36,069 nt of DNA from Levilinea saccharolytica (lineage in GTDB: Bacteria; Chloroflexota; Anaerolineae; Anaerolineales; Anaerolineaceae), in assembly GCF_001306035.1 (NCBI RefSeq), contig NZ_LGCM01000017.1, positions 1-36,069 of the forward strand, in the 5' to 3' direction. Under the pieces are notes generated by a model. It did no database searches. It saw only the letters and a list, made by a program, of their open reading frames with translations, and was not told the DNA's origin. Positions 23,000 to 31,701 of this stretch are shown one piece after another. The stretch's first letter is position 1, and each line of letters opens with the position of its first letter. A program made the position numbers and the translations under genes.

Positions 23000-24730
23000 A
23001 TGGCCAGGGTGACGTACGTGGTGGTTCGGTCGGAAGAAGACCTGCCGATGGCGGAAAGCCGCCTGCAAAGGCTGGCGGGCAGGCTGAAGATGGATCATTT
23101 ACCGGATACCCCGGCTTTGATTGTGCGCAGCGGTAGGCGCATGGGGGCGGTGTATCAAAACAGCCCGGCGGTCAACGTGAACGGTGCCAGTATTTGCCTG
23201 GGACTGACTGAAAACGGTGAGGCGTGGTGGGAACCTGGAAAAGCCCTGGACGGTTCTTTTGCCATCTTCCGGGAAACGGAGACGGGGGTGGAGATTGTGA
23301 CCGACGCGCTGGCCAGCCGCACGGTTTGGACGGCGCAAAATGATCGTTTTTTCATCGCGTCCACTTCTCAGCGGGCGATTGTGGCCTTTTTGGAAAGCTT
23401 TGTGCTGAACCGTCAGGCGATGGCCTGGATGCTGTCTTCCGGCACGTTGGGGCCAGGGCACAGTTGGGATGAGCGCATTCAGCATTTGCCTGGGGATTCA
23501 ACCCTGCGGTTTGACATGGAACGCTGGCAGGCGGAGGTGGATACTCGGCCGGTGCGCTTTACGGCGGCCCCGATATCGGACGCGGAACAGCGCAAGCGGT
23601 TGGCGGACGCGGTGGAAGCGGTGTTGAATCAACTGCACCCCGACCCGCGCTATTGGGTGCTGCCGCTTTCGGGCGGGGTGGACAGCCGCGCGCTGCTGTT
23701 GGGGATGGGGCTGCGTGAGAACCTGCCCTGCATCACCTGGGGCACCAAGGCGGCACTGCAGCAGCCGAAAAGCGATGCGGTGGTGGCCCGAAGGCTGACG
23801 GAACATTTTGGAATCCCTTTCCGCTATTTTCCGATGGAGATGGACGGCACAGTACACCCTGATTTGGTGCTGCGGCGCTTCTTGCAAGCGGGCGAGGGGC
23901 GCGTGGATCACATCCGCGGGTATCTGGACGGCTTTGCTACGTGGAAAACGCTTGTGGATGAGGGCATCACTGGTATTGTGCGCGGAGACGAGGCTTTTGG
24001 GGCGACGGCTGTTCCGCCCACGGGATACGAGGCGCGGCGGGCGATTGCCTGTATGATGCTGATGGATTACGGCAACCTGCCGCCTTGTCCGCCGGAGGAA
24101 CATTTGCAGCAGGCACTGCCAGAATGGCTGCAGCGGCGCCACCGTGAGTCCCTGGTCACGTGGCGAGACCGCCTGTTCCAGCAATTCCGTGTGCCGTATG
24201 AATTGGCGGCGCTGACGGACTTGAAAACCGCGTATGTTGAGGTGCTGAACCCCTTGCTGGCGGGGAGCATTCAGGAAGTGGTGCGCGAGATGCCGGATCA
24301 TTTGCGCACGCGCAAGAGGGTGTTTCGGGAACTGGTGGAAGCACAAAGCCCGAAGGTTCCGTTTGCTGCCCACCCCGCTGTGGAAACCGACCGAAATTTG
24401 CTGCGCTCGGCACGGATGGTGGAACTGCTGCGGGGAATCCTCAATCATGAGGCCGCCTTCCGGGTGCTGCCTCCCACCCTGCACGAATTTATTCTGGCTC
24501 ACCTGATGATTGATCGGAAAAAGCAGAAACGCAACTGGCGGATCATGCGGCTGCGGCGCTATTTGAAGCGCTTAACGGGGCCGATCATCACCGGTCTGCT
24601 GCAAAGAGGACGCCCGAAGGTGGATATGGACCCGAACCGGCTGGCGCTGCGCGGGGCGATTGTGGTGAAGATGGTGGAAATATTGGAAGAGGATGCCGTG
24701 TTCTTTGTGGGGGGCGAGGCAGCGCAATAA
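23000..24730 (+). CDS. Asparagine synthase-related protein without the glutaminase Cys
   Basis: 576 residues. GAGGAG lies 6 nt before ATG 23000. The C-terminal half carries the ATP-pyrophosphatase loop SGGVDSR (224-230), then WGTK and GIVRGDEAFG, as in the AsnB synthetase domain. The N-terminal part keeps traces of the Ntn glutaminase fold (DGSFAIF near 84-90, PGDSTLRFD near 164-172). However, it begins Met-Ala instead of Met-Cys, so it cannot use glutamine in the normal way. Such proteins in polysaccharide loci amidate sugar carboxylates or acyl groups; that role is inferred from context. Free asparagine synthesis is unlikely. The 3' end converges with the BcsB-like gene across a shared terminator. 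Confidence 0.82.
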   Translation: MARVTYVVVRSEEDLPMAESRLQRLAGRLKMDHLPDTPALIVRSGRRMGAVYQNSPAVNVNGASICLGLTENGEAWWEPGKALDGSFAIFRETETGVEIVTDALASRTVWTAQNDRFFIASTSQRAIVAFLESFVLNRQAMAWMLSSGTLGPGHSWDERIQHLPGDSTLRFDMERWQAEVDTRPVRFTAAPISDAEQRKRLADAVEAVLNQLHPDPRYWVLPLSGGVDSRALLLGMGLRENLPCITWGTKAALQQPKSDAVVARRLTEHFGIPFRYFPMEMDGTVHPDLVLRRFLQAGEGRVDHIRGYLDGFATWKTLVDEGITGIVRGDEAFGATAVPPTGYEARRAIACMMLMDYGNLPPCPPEEHLQQALPEWLQRRHRESLVTWRDRLFQQFRVPYELAALTDLKTAYVEVLNPLLAGSIQEVVREMPDHLRTRKRVFRELVEAQSPKVPFAAHPAVETDRNLLRSARMVELLRGILNHEAAFRVLPPTLHEFILAHLMIDRKKQKRNWRIMRLRRYLKRLTGPIITGLLQRGRPKVDMDPNRLALRGAIVVKMVEILEEDAVFFVGGEAAQ

Positions 24731-24765
24731 GCGCGCAGGATCGGTATCGAATCACAGAAAAATCA

Positions 24766-24795
24766 ACAGACCCTGGCGAAACTGCCAGGGTCTGT
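24766..24795 (-). terminator. Strong terminator of the exopolysaccharide operon
   Basis: A perfect 12-bp inverted repeat (ACAGACCCTGGC / GCCAGGGTCTGT, 6-nt loop) lies between convergent genes. On the minus strand it is followed by TGATTTTT, so it best serves the BcsB-like gene; on the plus strand there is no T-run. Confidence 0.88.
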
Positions 24796-24815
24796 GTATG
24801 GAATGGAGAATATCG

Positions 24816-27050
24816 TCAGGCTTTCTTGCGCAGGGCGCTGAGAATGGCGATGATCAGTACCAGAGCGATGAGCACGCCGGTGGCGATGATGGCTGGCACG
24901 AGCCAGGGCTGATTTGCGGCAGGGGTGGCAGCGGGCAGGGCGGGGGCAGGGGTGACCAGGGTTTCGGCGGGCGGAACCAGGGTGGTGGACAGATCCGCGG
25001 TGCGCATGCTGAGGCGCGAGTCGCTGGAAATGATCTGCAGATCACGCACCACAGCGAAATCACCGCCGAGCTGACCGCGCAGGGCTGCGGTCACCAGGGC
25101 ATTGCCTGCCCAGGTAACGCCTTCTGAGGTGGAACCCAGGACGCCTAAGACGGTGCGCTGGTTGTTCCAGGGGGCGGGGGCTAACTGCAAGTAGCCCAGG
25201 CTGACGCCGTCGGGCATGCGGTAGAGCACCTGCTGGCTGCGCTCTGTGGCGATATTGGAGCCGTTTTCAAAGGGGGCGGGCAAGGCCGGGTTCAGCTCGG
25301 CGATGAGGGGCAGGTCCGCGGGAACGCCCACCAGGATCAAATCGCGATCCTTGCGGAAATCTTCGGGGAGGGCATCCGCGAAGGCCGCGCCCACTTCCAC
25401 CAGGGTGCCGTAACTGCGGCGGCCCAGATCAGCGGCCAACTGCGCGGCGGTGTTCCAGGCCGCAGCATCCTGGGCGGGCAGCACAAAGGCCACCGATTTC
25501 AGCGTGGGGCTGGCGGTGAAGTTGAGCGGGTAAGCACCCAGATTTTGCAGGCTGGTGATGATCGGCTCTGCCGGCACCAGGGGGATATGCAGCATGGAAT
25601 CGGGGCTGATGGAGAGCCACAGGCGGTTGAGGTTGATATCGGTGCAGACGTCAATGGGCAGCAGGTCGGCCAGGAAGACCATGCGGTTGATGCCTGGGCG
25701 GACGGCGTAAGCGGGGATGGTGACCCGCGCCTTGCCGGCGGTGGTGGTTTCTGCGGAGATGCGGGCGCTGCCGATGACCTGATCGTTCAACTGCACGACC
25801 AACCCCGAACGGTCAAAATCAACCAGGGCGGAATTGGTGAAGTTGATGTCCACATAGGCATCGTTGTTGGTGATCTGTCCCGGGGGGATGTAGAAGCGAA
25901 TTTCGCTGGAGCTGATGCCGGAGCCGCCGAGGGTAATGACATCGTAGCCGAGTTCACCTAAGGTGCGGTTGACGGGGATGGTGGGCACGGCGATGCTGGA
26001 CTGGATATCGGTGACGACGGCCAGGTTGGGGGCGGCGTTGGTGCGGATGACACCGGAAGAGACGGCCTGAGCGGCCTTGTTGACCGCGGCGTCGCTGTCA
26101 CCGCTGACCACCAGGACAACATTGGCGGTGCTCCAGGGAGAAGCGGCCATCTGCACTACACCTTCACCTTGGTTGACCCCAGCGAACGCACCGCCCTGCA
26201 AAGCCGCGGGAAGGCTGAGCGGGGTGAGGAGGGCGGAGAGACGCGCCGCCTGACCGACCATGAAGATATGATTGGCCTTCTGCACCTCAGGGGTAAAGGC
26301 AGCCGCGGGCAGCAGGGTCATGGGCAGGCGGTTGTTGGTGAGGCGGCCAAACCCACCGGCCAGGGTGAGGGCAGCCTGCAGTTCACCCGCGGTGGGGTTG
26401 TCGGGGACGATGACTGCCGCGGTGACGGGCTGGAAAGCGCTGTCCTGGTAGATGGGCTGCGGCAGGCGGTTGAGATCCAGGCGCGGGGCGGTGGTGTCGT
26501 GCGGCAGGTTGATGAGCGAGGACTGCCGGACGATGAGGCTGGTGGAGTGGTCGTATTCGCAGTCAATGGCGGCGTCAAGGAAGAGCAGCAGTTCGTGACG
26601 GCCGTCGCTGCGGGGCGAGACCAGGGCTTCGGGCGGCAGGGGGATGGTGAGGGTGCGCTCGCCGGTCCAATCCAGGGGGAGGGTGGTGACCAGAACGTTA
26701 TTGAAGGTCACTTCCAGAGAAGCCCCGGTACCGGTAAAGTCCAGCCCCTTCAGGGTGGTGTAGGAAGAAGAGAGATCCAGCTGCACTGTGGCGCCGGGCA
26801 GGAGCACCCAATCAATGGGGGTGCTCAAGCGCACCCGCAGGGAGTCATAGGGGCCGCGCAGCAGGTTGTCCGTCTCTCCTAAGGTGAGGAAAGTGACCTG
26901 GCTGGTGGGGTCCAGGACGGCGGCTGGGGCGGCAGCAGAAGTCGGGGTAGGGTCCGCAGTTTGGGCGTAGCCGGTTGTGCTGGAGCCTGCCCACAGGCCG
27001 ACCACCATAACTAACACAATCAGGAAATAGGTAGCTCGTTTCATATGCAC
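24816..27050 (-). CDS. BcsB-like polysaccharide synthase regulatory subunit
   Basis: 744 residues from GTG 27050 (an ATG two codons on, 27044, is an alternative). A signal peptide (about 1-29, ending AQTA) leads to a long beta-rich extracytoplasmic region. It contains two repeats each of a jelly-roll carbohydrate-binding part (PYDSLRVRL near 67-75; SSEIRFYIPPGQ near 378-389) and a flavodoxin-like part. A single C-terminal helix (LVPAIIATGVLIALVLIIAI) with KK stop anchors it. This is the layout of BcsB, which guides nascent glucan from BcsA. No BcsA with PilZ is present; the GT2 at 28237-29430 is the candidate partner. It is the last gene of the operon, 3 nt after a GT4 gene. Confidence 0.82.
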   Translation of the reverse strand: MHMKRATYFLIVLVMVVGLWAGSSTTGYAQTADPTPTSAAAPAAVLDPTSQVTFLTLGETDNLLRGPYDSLRVRLSTPIDWVLLPGATVQLDLSSSYTTLKGLDFTGTGASLEVTFNNVLVTTLPLDWTGERTLTIPLPPEALVSPRSDGRHELLLFLDAAIDCEYDHSTSLIVRQSSLINLPHDTTAPRLDLNRLPQPIYQDSAFQPVTAAVIVPDNPTAGELQAALTLAGGFGRLTNNRLPMTLLPAAAFTPEVQKANHIFMVGQAARLSALLTPLSLPAALQGGAFAGVNQGEGVVQMAASPWSTANVVLVVSGDSDAAVNKAAQAVSSGVIRTNAAPNLAVVTDIQSSIAVPTIPVNRTLGELGYDVITLGGSGISSSEIRFYIPPGQITNNDAYVDINFTNSALVDFDRSGLVVQLNDQVIGSARISAETTTAGKARVTIPAYAVRPGINRMVFLADLLPIDVCTDINLNRLWLSISPDSMLHIPLVPAEPIITSLQNLGAYPLNFTASPTLKSVAFVLPAQDAAAWNTAAQLAADLGRRSYGTLVEVGAAFADALPEDFRKDRDLILVGVPADLPLIAELNPALPAPFENGSNIATERSQQVLYRMPDGVSLGYLQLAPAPWNNQRTVLGVLGSTSEGVTWAGNALVTAALRGQLGGDFAVVRDLQIISSDSRLSMRTADLSTTLVPPAETLVTPAPALPAATPAANQPWLVPAIIATGVLIALVLIIAILSALRKKA

Positions 27051-27053
27051 AAT

Positions 27054-28226
27054 TCACGCCTTTGAGGGCGCTCCTCCTTTCGCGAAATACAGTTGGGATG
27101 GAAGTACGGATAGAATAACGGGAGACATGCGCTGTACGACATGATCCCAGGTGAAATGCGTTTCGACCCGTTGGCGGCCCGCCAGGCCCATGCTTTGGCG
27201 CTGGACGGGATTGCTGAGCAGTTCCTCCAGGGCAGCAGCGAGGGCGGTGGCGTCTTGCGGGGGGACGATCCGGCCGGTTCGGCCGTCTTGAATGATCTCC
27301 GGCATGGCCTCACCCGACACGCCCACGCAGGGCAGACCGTAAGCCATAGCCTCCAGGAGCACGTCGCCCCAGGTCTCCAGGCGGGAGGGGAGGACAAACA
27401 CATCTGCCTCGGCATACAGGCGGGCGACGGCGGCTCGGTCCCAGGTGGGGGCCACCCATTCCACCTGGGGCGAGGCGTCAACAGCCTGGGGCGGCTTTTG
27501 GGTGAGCAGGCGCAGGCGAGCGCGGGGAAAGCGGCTTTGCAGCTGAGAAAATGCCTGCACCAGCACATCCCCACCTTTGCGGTGAAATTCTTTGCCGATG
27601 AAGAGAATGGTCGGATCGCGCTGCGGGTCGCGAGCGGGCAGTTCGGGCAGAGCGGGCAGGTTCAGCCCGCCGCCGACAACACTGACCTTCTCAGCCGGAA
27701 GCTGGTAATCCTGAAGGATGGACTGGCGGACGAAATTGGCGCGGGTGAAGATATGCGCCGCGGAAGCGTAGGCCTGGCGCTCGCGGGCGATCCATGCGGC
27801 GCGCTGTTGGGGCGGCAGGGGGGAACGGCCAGCGGCAGGGCGGGCGGCAGAAAGCTGGGCGGTGTAATCCGTGTACATGACAGAGGGCAGACCGGTGGGG
27901 ATGCGCAGGGCGTCGAACAGCACGCCGATTTGCAGGATGCCGTCCACCTGACCCTTGAGGGCGGAGAGGGCGCGGTTTGCTTTACGGGAACGGGCATCAA
28001 AGGCGGGCACGTTTTTATAGAAGCGCTCCTGCCAAATGCGGCGGTTGGGGTGGATGACGCGCAGGGCATTGAGCAGGCGCGGCAGGCCGCTGAGGTTGGC
28101 GTCCACAACGTCTACGATGTGAAATTGGCGCGACAGGGCCTGCACCAGGAATCCCAACTTGACCTGAGTTCCAGGGTCGGTGTGGATATTTCCGGTGAGG
28201 GCAACCGCCAGGCGCAGCTCTTTCAC
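27054..28226 (-). CDS. GT4-family glycosyltransferase
   Basis: 390 residues with the GT-B fold. The acceptor half is about 1-195; the donor half starts near 205 with PTILFIGKEFHRKGG. The nucleotide-sugar motif E-x7-E reads ETWGDVLLE (near 285-293) within VFVLPSRLETWGDVLLEAM. A retaining enzyme on the cytoplasmic face that adds one sugar to a lipid-linked repeat unit is the family expectation; donor and acceptor cannot be read. It lies 10 nt after the GT2 gene and 3 nt before the BcsB-like gene. Confidence 0.9.
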   Translation of the reverse strand: MKELRLAVALTGNIHTDPGTQVKLGFLVQALSRQFHIVDVVDANLSGLPRLLNALRVIHPNRRIWQERFYKNVPAFDARSRKANRALSALKGQVDGILQIGVLFDALRIPTGLPSVMYTDYTAQLSAARPAAGRSPLPPQQRAAWIARERQAYASAAHIFTRANFVRQSILQDYQLPAEKVSVVGGGLNLPALPELPARDPQRDPTILFIGKEFHRKGGDVLVQAFSQLQSRFPRARLRLLTQKPPQAVDASPQVEWVAPTWDRAAVARLYAEADVFVLPSRLETWGDVLLEAMAYGLPCVGVSGEAMPEIIQDGRTGRIVPPQDATALAAALEELLSNPVQRQSMGLAGRQRVETHFTWDHVVQRMSPVILSVLPSQLYFAKGGAPSKA

Positions 28227-28236
28227 AAAGGTACCC

Positions 28237-29430
28237 TTATTTCTGAATATCCCGGCGCGGAACGCGCGCCCAGGTAGAGGTTTGACGGCCGCGGAGGAAG
28301 CGGATGAGGCCGGCTACGGCGGCAAAATTGCTGTTGACCAGGAAAGTGGGCAGGTAGAGGATGCGGGCCAGGGTGTTTTTTCGTTCCAGGCCCTGGGCAG
28401 CCCAGGCCAGCAGATAAAACAAGACTTGCAGACCGAAGATCACCCAGTTGAAAGGAGGCGCCAGCCACAACCAGCGCCAGGAATCAGCGGCGGGCGGGAA
28501 GATGAGGGCAGCCAGGTTGGTGAGCAGGGCCAGGAGCATGGCGAAGGGAACCAGGGGCCGGAAGAACTTGTGAGAGAGAATTTGCCAGACGAGCATCGGC
28601 CGGCGCAGGGGCAGCAAGTGGCCGAATTGGAAAATGGCCTGATAGCGCCCGGCGATCATGCGGGAACGGCGGGTGATTTCATCCTGGGCAGTAGGCGAGA
28701 TACGCTCGTGGGTGCGCGCCAGGGGGGCGTAGATGACCTGACTGCCGCGTTTGAGCAGGCGCATGGTGAGGATAAAGTCATCGTTGATGACCCCGGCGGG
28801 CGGGGCTTCGTATAATTCGCGGCGGATGGCGAAGATGTCGCCAAAGGCGTTGGTACTGGTGCCCAGGCGGGTTTCGTTGGTCTGGATGAAGGATTCGTAC
28901 TTCCAGTAGAGGCCCTCTGAATCGCCCAGGGCGCCGTCGCCGCGCACGATTTGCCGGGAGCCAAAAGCTCCGCCGACGCGCGGGTCGGAGAAGGGCTTGA
29001 CCAGATGACGGAGGGCATCGGGGGAGTAAAGATTGGTGGCGTCGGAGATGAGGACGATCTCGCCGCGGGCGAGGGTGACGCCGTGGTTGACGTTGATCAG
29101 CTTGCCTACGCGCTGGGGAGCGGTGTATAACCCAACGCCTTTTTGCGCATAGCCATTGACGATCTCGGCGGTGCGGTCGTCAGAGGCATCGTTCAGAACG
29201 AGGATTTGCAGCTTGTCGGCGGGATAGTCCAGCGCCAGACAGTTTTCGATCTTATGCGCGATGACTTGCTCCTCGTTGAAGGCGGCGATGAGGATGGTGA
29301 CTGTGGGGGTATGATCCGGATAGGGCGGATGAGGCTTGCGGGTGCGCGCCAGGAGAGCCAGCAGCAGCGGGTAGCCGGCATAGGTATAAACAATGAAGAG
29401 GACGCTGAGCCAGAAAAGGATGCCGATCAT
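28237..29430 (-). CDS. Membrane GT2-family glycosyltransferase (synthase-like)
   Basis: 397 residues: one N-terminal helix (about 3-26), a GT-A domain (about 40-280), then three to four C-terminal helices. GT2 motifs: VTILIAAFNEE (43-53), LNDASDD (DxD-like, near 98-104), SDATNLY (near 148-154), and the catalytic-base region INDDF (near 234-238). The processive-synthase QxxRW motif is not found; the region reads TRRSRMIAGRY. TM-GT2-TM topology is shared with cellulose and poly-GlcNAc synthases, and a BcsB-like gene is two genes downstream, so it may be the partner synthase. It could also be a non-processive transferase. The ATG overlaps the upstream GT4 stop by 4 nt (ATGA). Confidence 0.88.
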   Translation of the reverse strand: MIGILFWLSVLFIVYTYAGYPLLLALLARTRKPHPPYPDHTPTVTILIAAFNEEQVIAHKIENCLALDYPADKLQILVLNDASDDRTAEIVNGYAQKGVGLYTAPQRVGKLINVNHGVTLARGEIVLISDATNLYSPDALRHLVKPFSDPRVGGAFGSRQIVRGDGALGDSEGLYWKYESFIQTNETRLGTSTNAFGDIFAIRRELYEAPPAGVINDDFILTMRLLKRGSQVIYAPLARTHERISPTAQDEITRRSRMIAGRYQAIFQFGHLLPLRRPMLVWQILSHKFFRPLVPFAMLLALLTNLAALIFPPAADSWRWLWLAPPFNWVIFGLQVLFYLLAWAAQGLERKNTLARILYLPTFLVNSNFAAVAGLIRFLRGRQTSTWARVPRRDIQK

Positions 29431-30578
29431 GAGGGCTGACTCCGTTGAGGGGTGACTTCAAGGTATAGATGATGCAGACGCGCGACGGTGGTTTCCAAAT
29501 CGTACTCCTGGGCGATCCGTTCGCGGCTGGCAGCGCCCATGCGGGCGCAAATGTCGGGGTGGGAGACCAGATTCACCAGGGCTTCCTGTAAAGCCGCGCC
29601 GTCATTGGCGGGAACGAGGCAGCCGTTGACCCCGGGGAGGATGACATCCTCACTGCCGCCGACATGCGAAGAGACCGGCGCCAGGCCGCAGGCCATACCC
29701 TCTAACAGGGCGTTGGAGAGGCCTTCGGTGAGCGAGGGGAGGACGAAAATATCGGCGGCATGCAGATAGGGGCGCGGGTCAGTGACTTTGCCGGGCCAGA
29801 GCACACCTTCTGGCGAAGCCGCGCACAGCTCGGCAGCCTGCTCGCCGTCCCCGACCAGTAGGAGAGAGGCCTGAGGGGCGGCCAGGCGGATCTGCGGCCA
29901 GAGACTGAGGAGCAGGGCAAGGTTCTTTTCGGGGTCGATGCGCCCGGTAAAGACCAGCACGGGCTGGTTGGCAGGCAGCCCCAATTGGGCGCGGGCAGCG
30001 GCTTTCTGCTCTGGGGTGGCTGGGGCGAAGCGCTGGCAGTCGACGCCGTTGGGAATGAAAGCGCGCCGCTGGGGGGGGATTCCGGCAGCCTCCAACTCGC
30101 GGTCAATTTCACGGCTGACGACGATGAAGCGGTCCACCTGGGTTTGCAGAGGGCGCAGGCGAGAAGCTGAAAGCGAGTTGCGGCGCAGCTTGGCCAAGTC
30201 ACCGACGGCGCCGCCGCGCAGGACTTTGGCTACCACAGGGGTTTTCCATAGGCGGCGGGCCGCCAGGGCAGTGGTGGTGGGTGAAAGCAGCTCGTGGGCG
30301 TGAATGACCTGGGGACGAAGCTGGCGCAATTTGAGGAGGGCCGCGGCCAGGAACACCAACGAGCCAACCCGTTTGGGGCCGGGGATGGGCAGGCGGTGAA
30401 CCGGCACGCCGTTGACGATTTCTTCGGCGGCCAGACCCGGATAGCGGCGGGTGAGCACATGCACATCCAGCCCGCGGGCTTGCAGGCGCGGGGCAACGGC
30501 AGCCAACTGCCGTTCGGCTCCGCCTACGCGCGGGTGGTATCCCTGGATGATCATGGCCACACGGAAGGGGCTATTCAC
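29427..30578 (-). CDS. GT4-family glycosyltransferase
   Basis: I choose GTG 30578 (MNSPFRVAMIIQGYHPRVGG), with AAGGAGG 9 nt upstream. The same frame stays open to 31262, but that part is antisense-like sequence inside the upstream gene. The product is 383 residues. The GT-B N-terminal glycine loop is VGGAER; the donor half begins near 190 (PVLVFTGRIDPEKN) and has E-x7-E as EGLSNALLE. It overlaps the upstream GT4 by 8 nt and the GT2 by 4 nt, so the trio is tightly coupled. Sugar specificity unknown. Confidence 0.9.
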   Translation of the reverse strand: MNSPFRVAMIIQGYHPRVGGAERQLAAVAPRLQARGLDVHVLTRRYPGLAAEEIVNGVPVHRLPIPGPKRVGSLVFLAAALLKLRQLRPQVIHAHELLSPTTTALAARRLWKTPVVAKVLRGGAVGDLAKLRRNSLSASRLRPLQTQVDRFIVVSREIDRELEAAGIPPQRRAFIPNGVDCQRFAPATPEQKAAARAQLGLPANQPVLVFTGRIDPEKNLALLLSLWPQIRLAAPQASLLLVGDGEQAAELCAASPEGVLWPGKVTDPRPYLHAADIFVLPSLTEGLSNALLEGMACGLAPVSSHVGGSEDVILPGVNGCLVPANDGAALQEALVNLVSHPDICARMGAASRERIAQEYDLETTVARLHHLYLEVTPQRSQPS

Positions 30579-31701
30579 GGGGGAGCGCCTCCTTAAACGA
30601 GGGAGAAACCTGGGTGTAGAGCTTAAGTAGGCGGTTGGTCCAGGTATCGAGACCGAATTGCGAAGCAGCACGAGAACGGGCGGCCTGGGCTGCGGCGGCA
30701 CAGCGCGACGGGTGGGTGAGGAGGGTATGGAGCGCGTTGGCCAGGGCGGTGGGATCTTTGGGAGACACCAGGGAGCCCACATCCGCGGAGACCACGCGCG
30801 GGGCGTCGCCCACCTTGGTGGCGACAATGGGCAGACCAGCAGCGAGGGCTTCAAGCAAGGCCACGGAAAGACCTTCCCAATGGGAGGGACTGACGAAGAC
30901 ATCCGCAAGGGGGAGCAGAGCGGGCACATCGGAGCGCGCGCCGAGGAAACGCACATCGTCCGACAGACCGAGCTGCCCTGCCTGGGCTTCCACCGCGGCG
31001 CGGGTTTCGCCGTCGCCCACGAAGACCAGAGCGGCCTGAGGCAGACGTTCGCGCAGTTGAGCGAAGGCTTGCAGCAAATCCGCCTGACCCTTGGGGGGCG
31101 AAAAGCGGCCCACAGACATGAGTATAGGTCGGGTGGGATCGCTGAACCAGGAAGCACGCTGGCGCTGGCGCTCGGCGGCGGACGGCAGAGGCGGAAGAGC
31201 AACGGCGTTGGGAATGACCACGATGGGGCGGTTGCCCAGGCGCTGCTGGTGGACTTCTGCAATCGCGTGACCGTTGGCCATCACCACCGAGGCCATGCGT
31301 GTGAGGGTGTAGGTCTCCATGTGATAGCGCAGGGGGTTGTAGTGGCGCGGGTCGCGACCGGCCGAGCGCAGGGAGGCGATGACGGGCACCCCCGCAGCAC
31401 GCGCGGCGAACACACCGATGATATTGGCATAGGTCAGGTAGGTGTGCGCCAGGGTGACTGATTCTTGATTCAGGAGGGTGACCAGATGCTGGATGCGCCC
31501 CAGATTGAGCAGACGGCCGCCCAGATGGTGGGTAGTGACGCCCAGGGCGCGGATTTGCTGGGCGATGTCGGTGTCGGCGTCATCGCTGAGCGAGATGACG
31601 GTGACCGGAATACGGCGTTCGCACAGCTGCTGAACCAGGGTCAGGACCATTTTTTGGGCCCCGCCCCATTTGAGGGAATCGATGATCTGAGCGACTTTCA
31701 T
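30571..31701 (-). CDS. GT4-family glycosyltransferase
   Basis: ATG 31701 (MKVAQIIDSLKWGGAQKM) has AGAGG 6 nt upstream and overlaps the flippase stop by 4 nt; a longer reading to 31923 would lie inside the flippase gene. The product is 376 residues with GT-B fold: N-terminal loop KWGGAQ, donor half from about 190 (PILMSVGRFSPPKGQ), and E-x7-E as EGLSVALLE. Likely extends the lipid-linked repeat unit before flipping. Sugar unknown. Confidence 0.91.
   Translation of the reverse strand: MKVAQIIDSLKWGGAQKMVLTLVQQLCERRIPVTVISLSDDADTDIAQQIRALGVTTHHLGGRLLNLGRIQHLVTLLNQESVTLAHTYLTYANIIGVFAARAAGVPVIASLRSAGRDPRHYNPLRYHMETYTLTRMASVVMANGHAIAEVHQQRLGNRPIVVIPNAVALPPLPSAAERQRQRASWFSDPTRPILMSVGRFSPPKGQADLLQAFAQLRERLPQAALVFVGDGETRAAVEAQAGQLGLSDDVRFLGARSDVPALLPLADVFVSPSHWEGLSVALLEALAAGLPIVATKVGDAPRVVSADVGSLVSPKDPTALANALHTLLTHPSRCAAAAQAARSRAASQFGLDTWTNRLLKLYTQVSPSFKEALPRE

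Noticed and set aside
30579-31262. N-terminal extension of the GT4 gene at 29427-30578
   Set aside because: The extra 228 residues are Pro/Arg/Ser-rich and lie in another frame of the upstream GT4; GTG 30578 has AAGGAGG and begins a proper GT-B fold.
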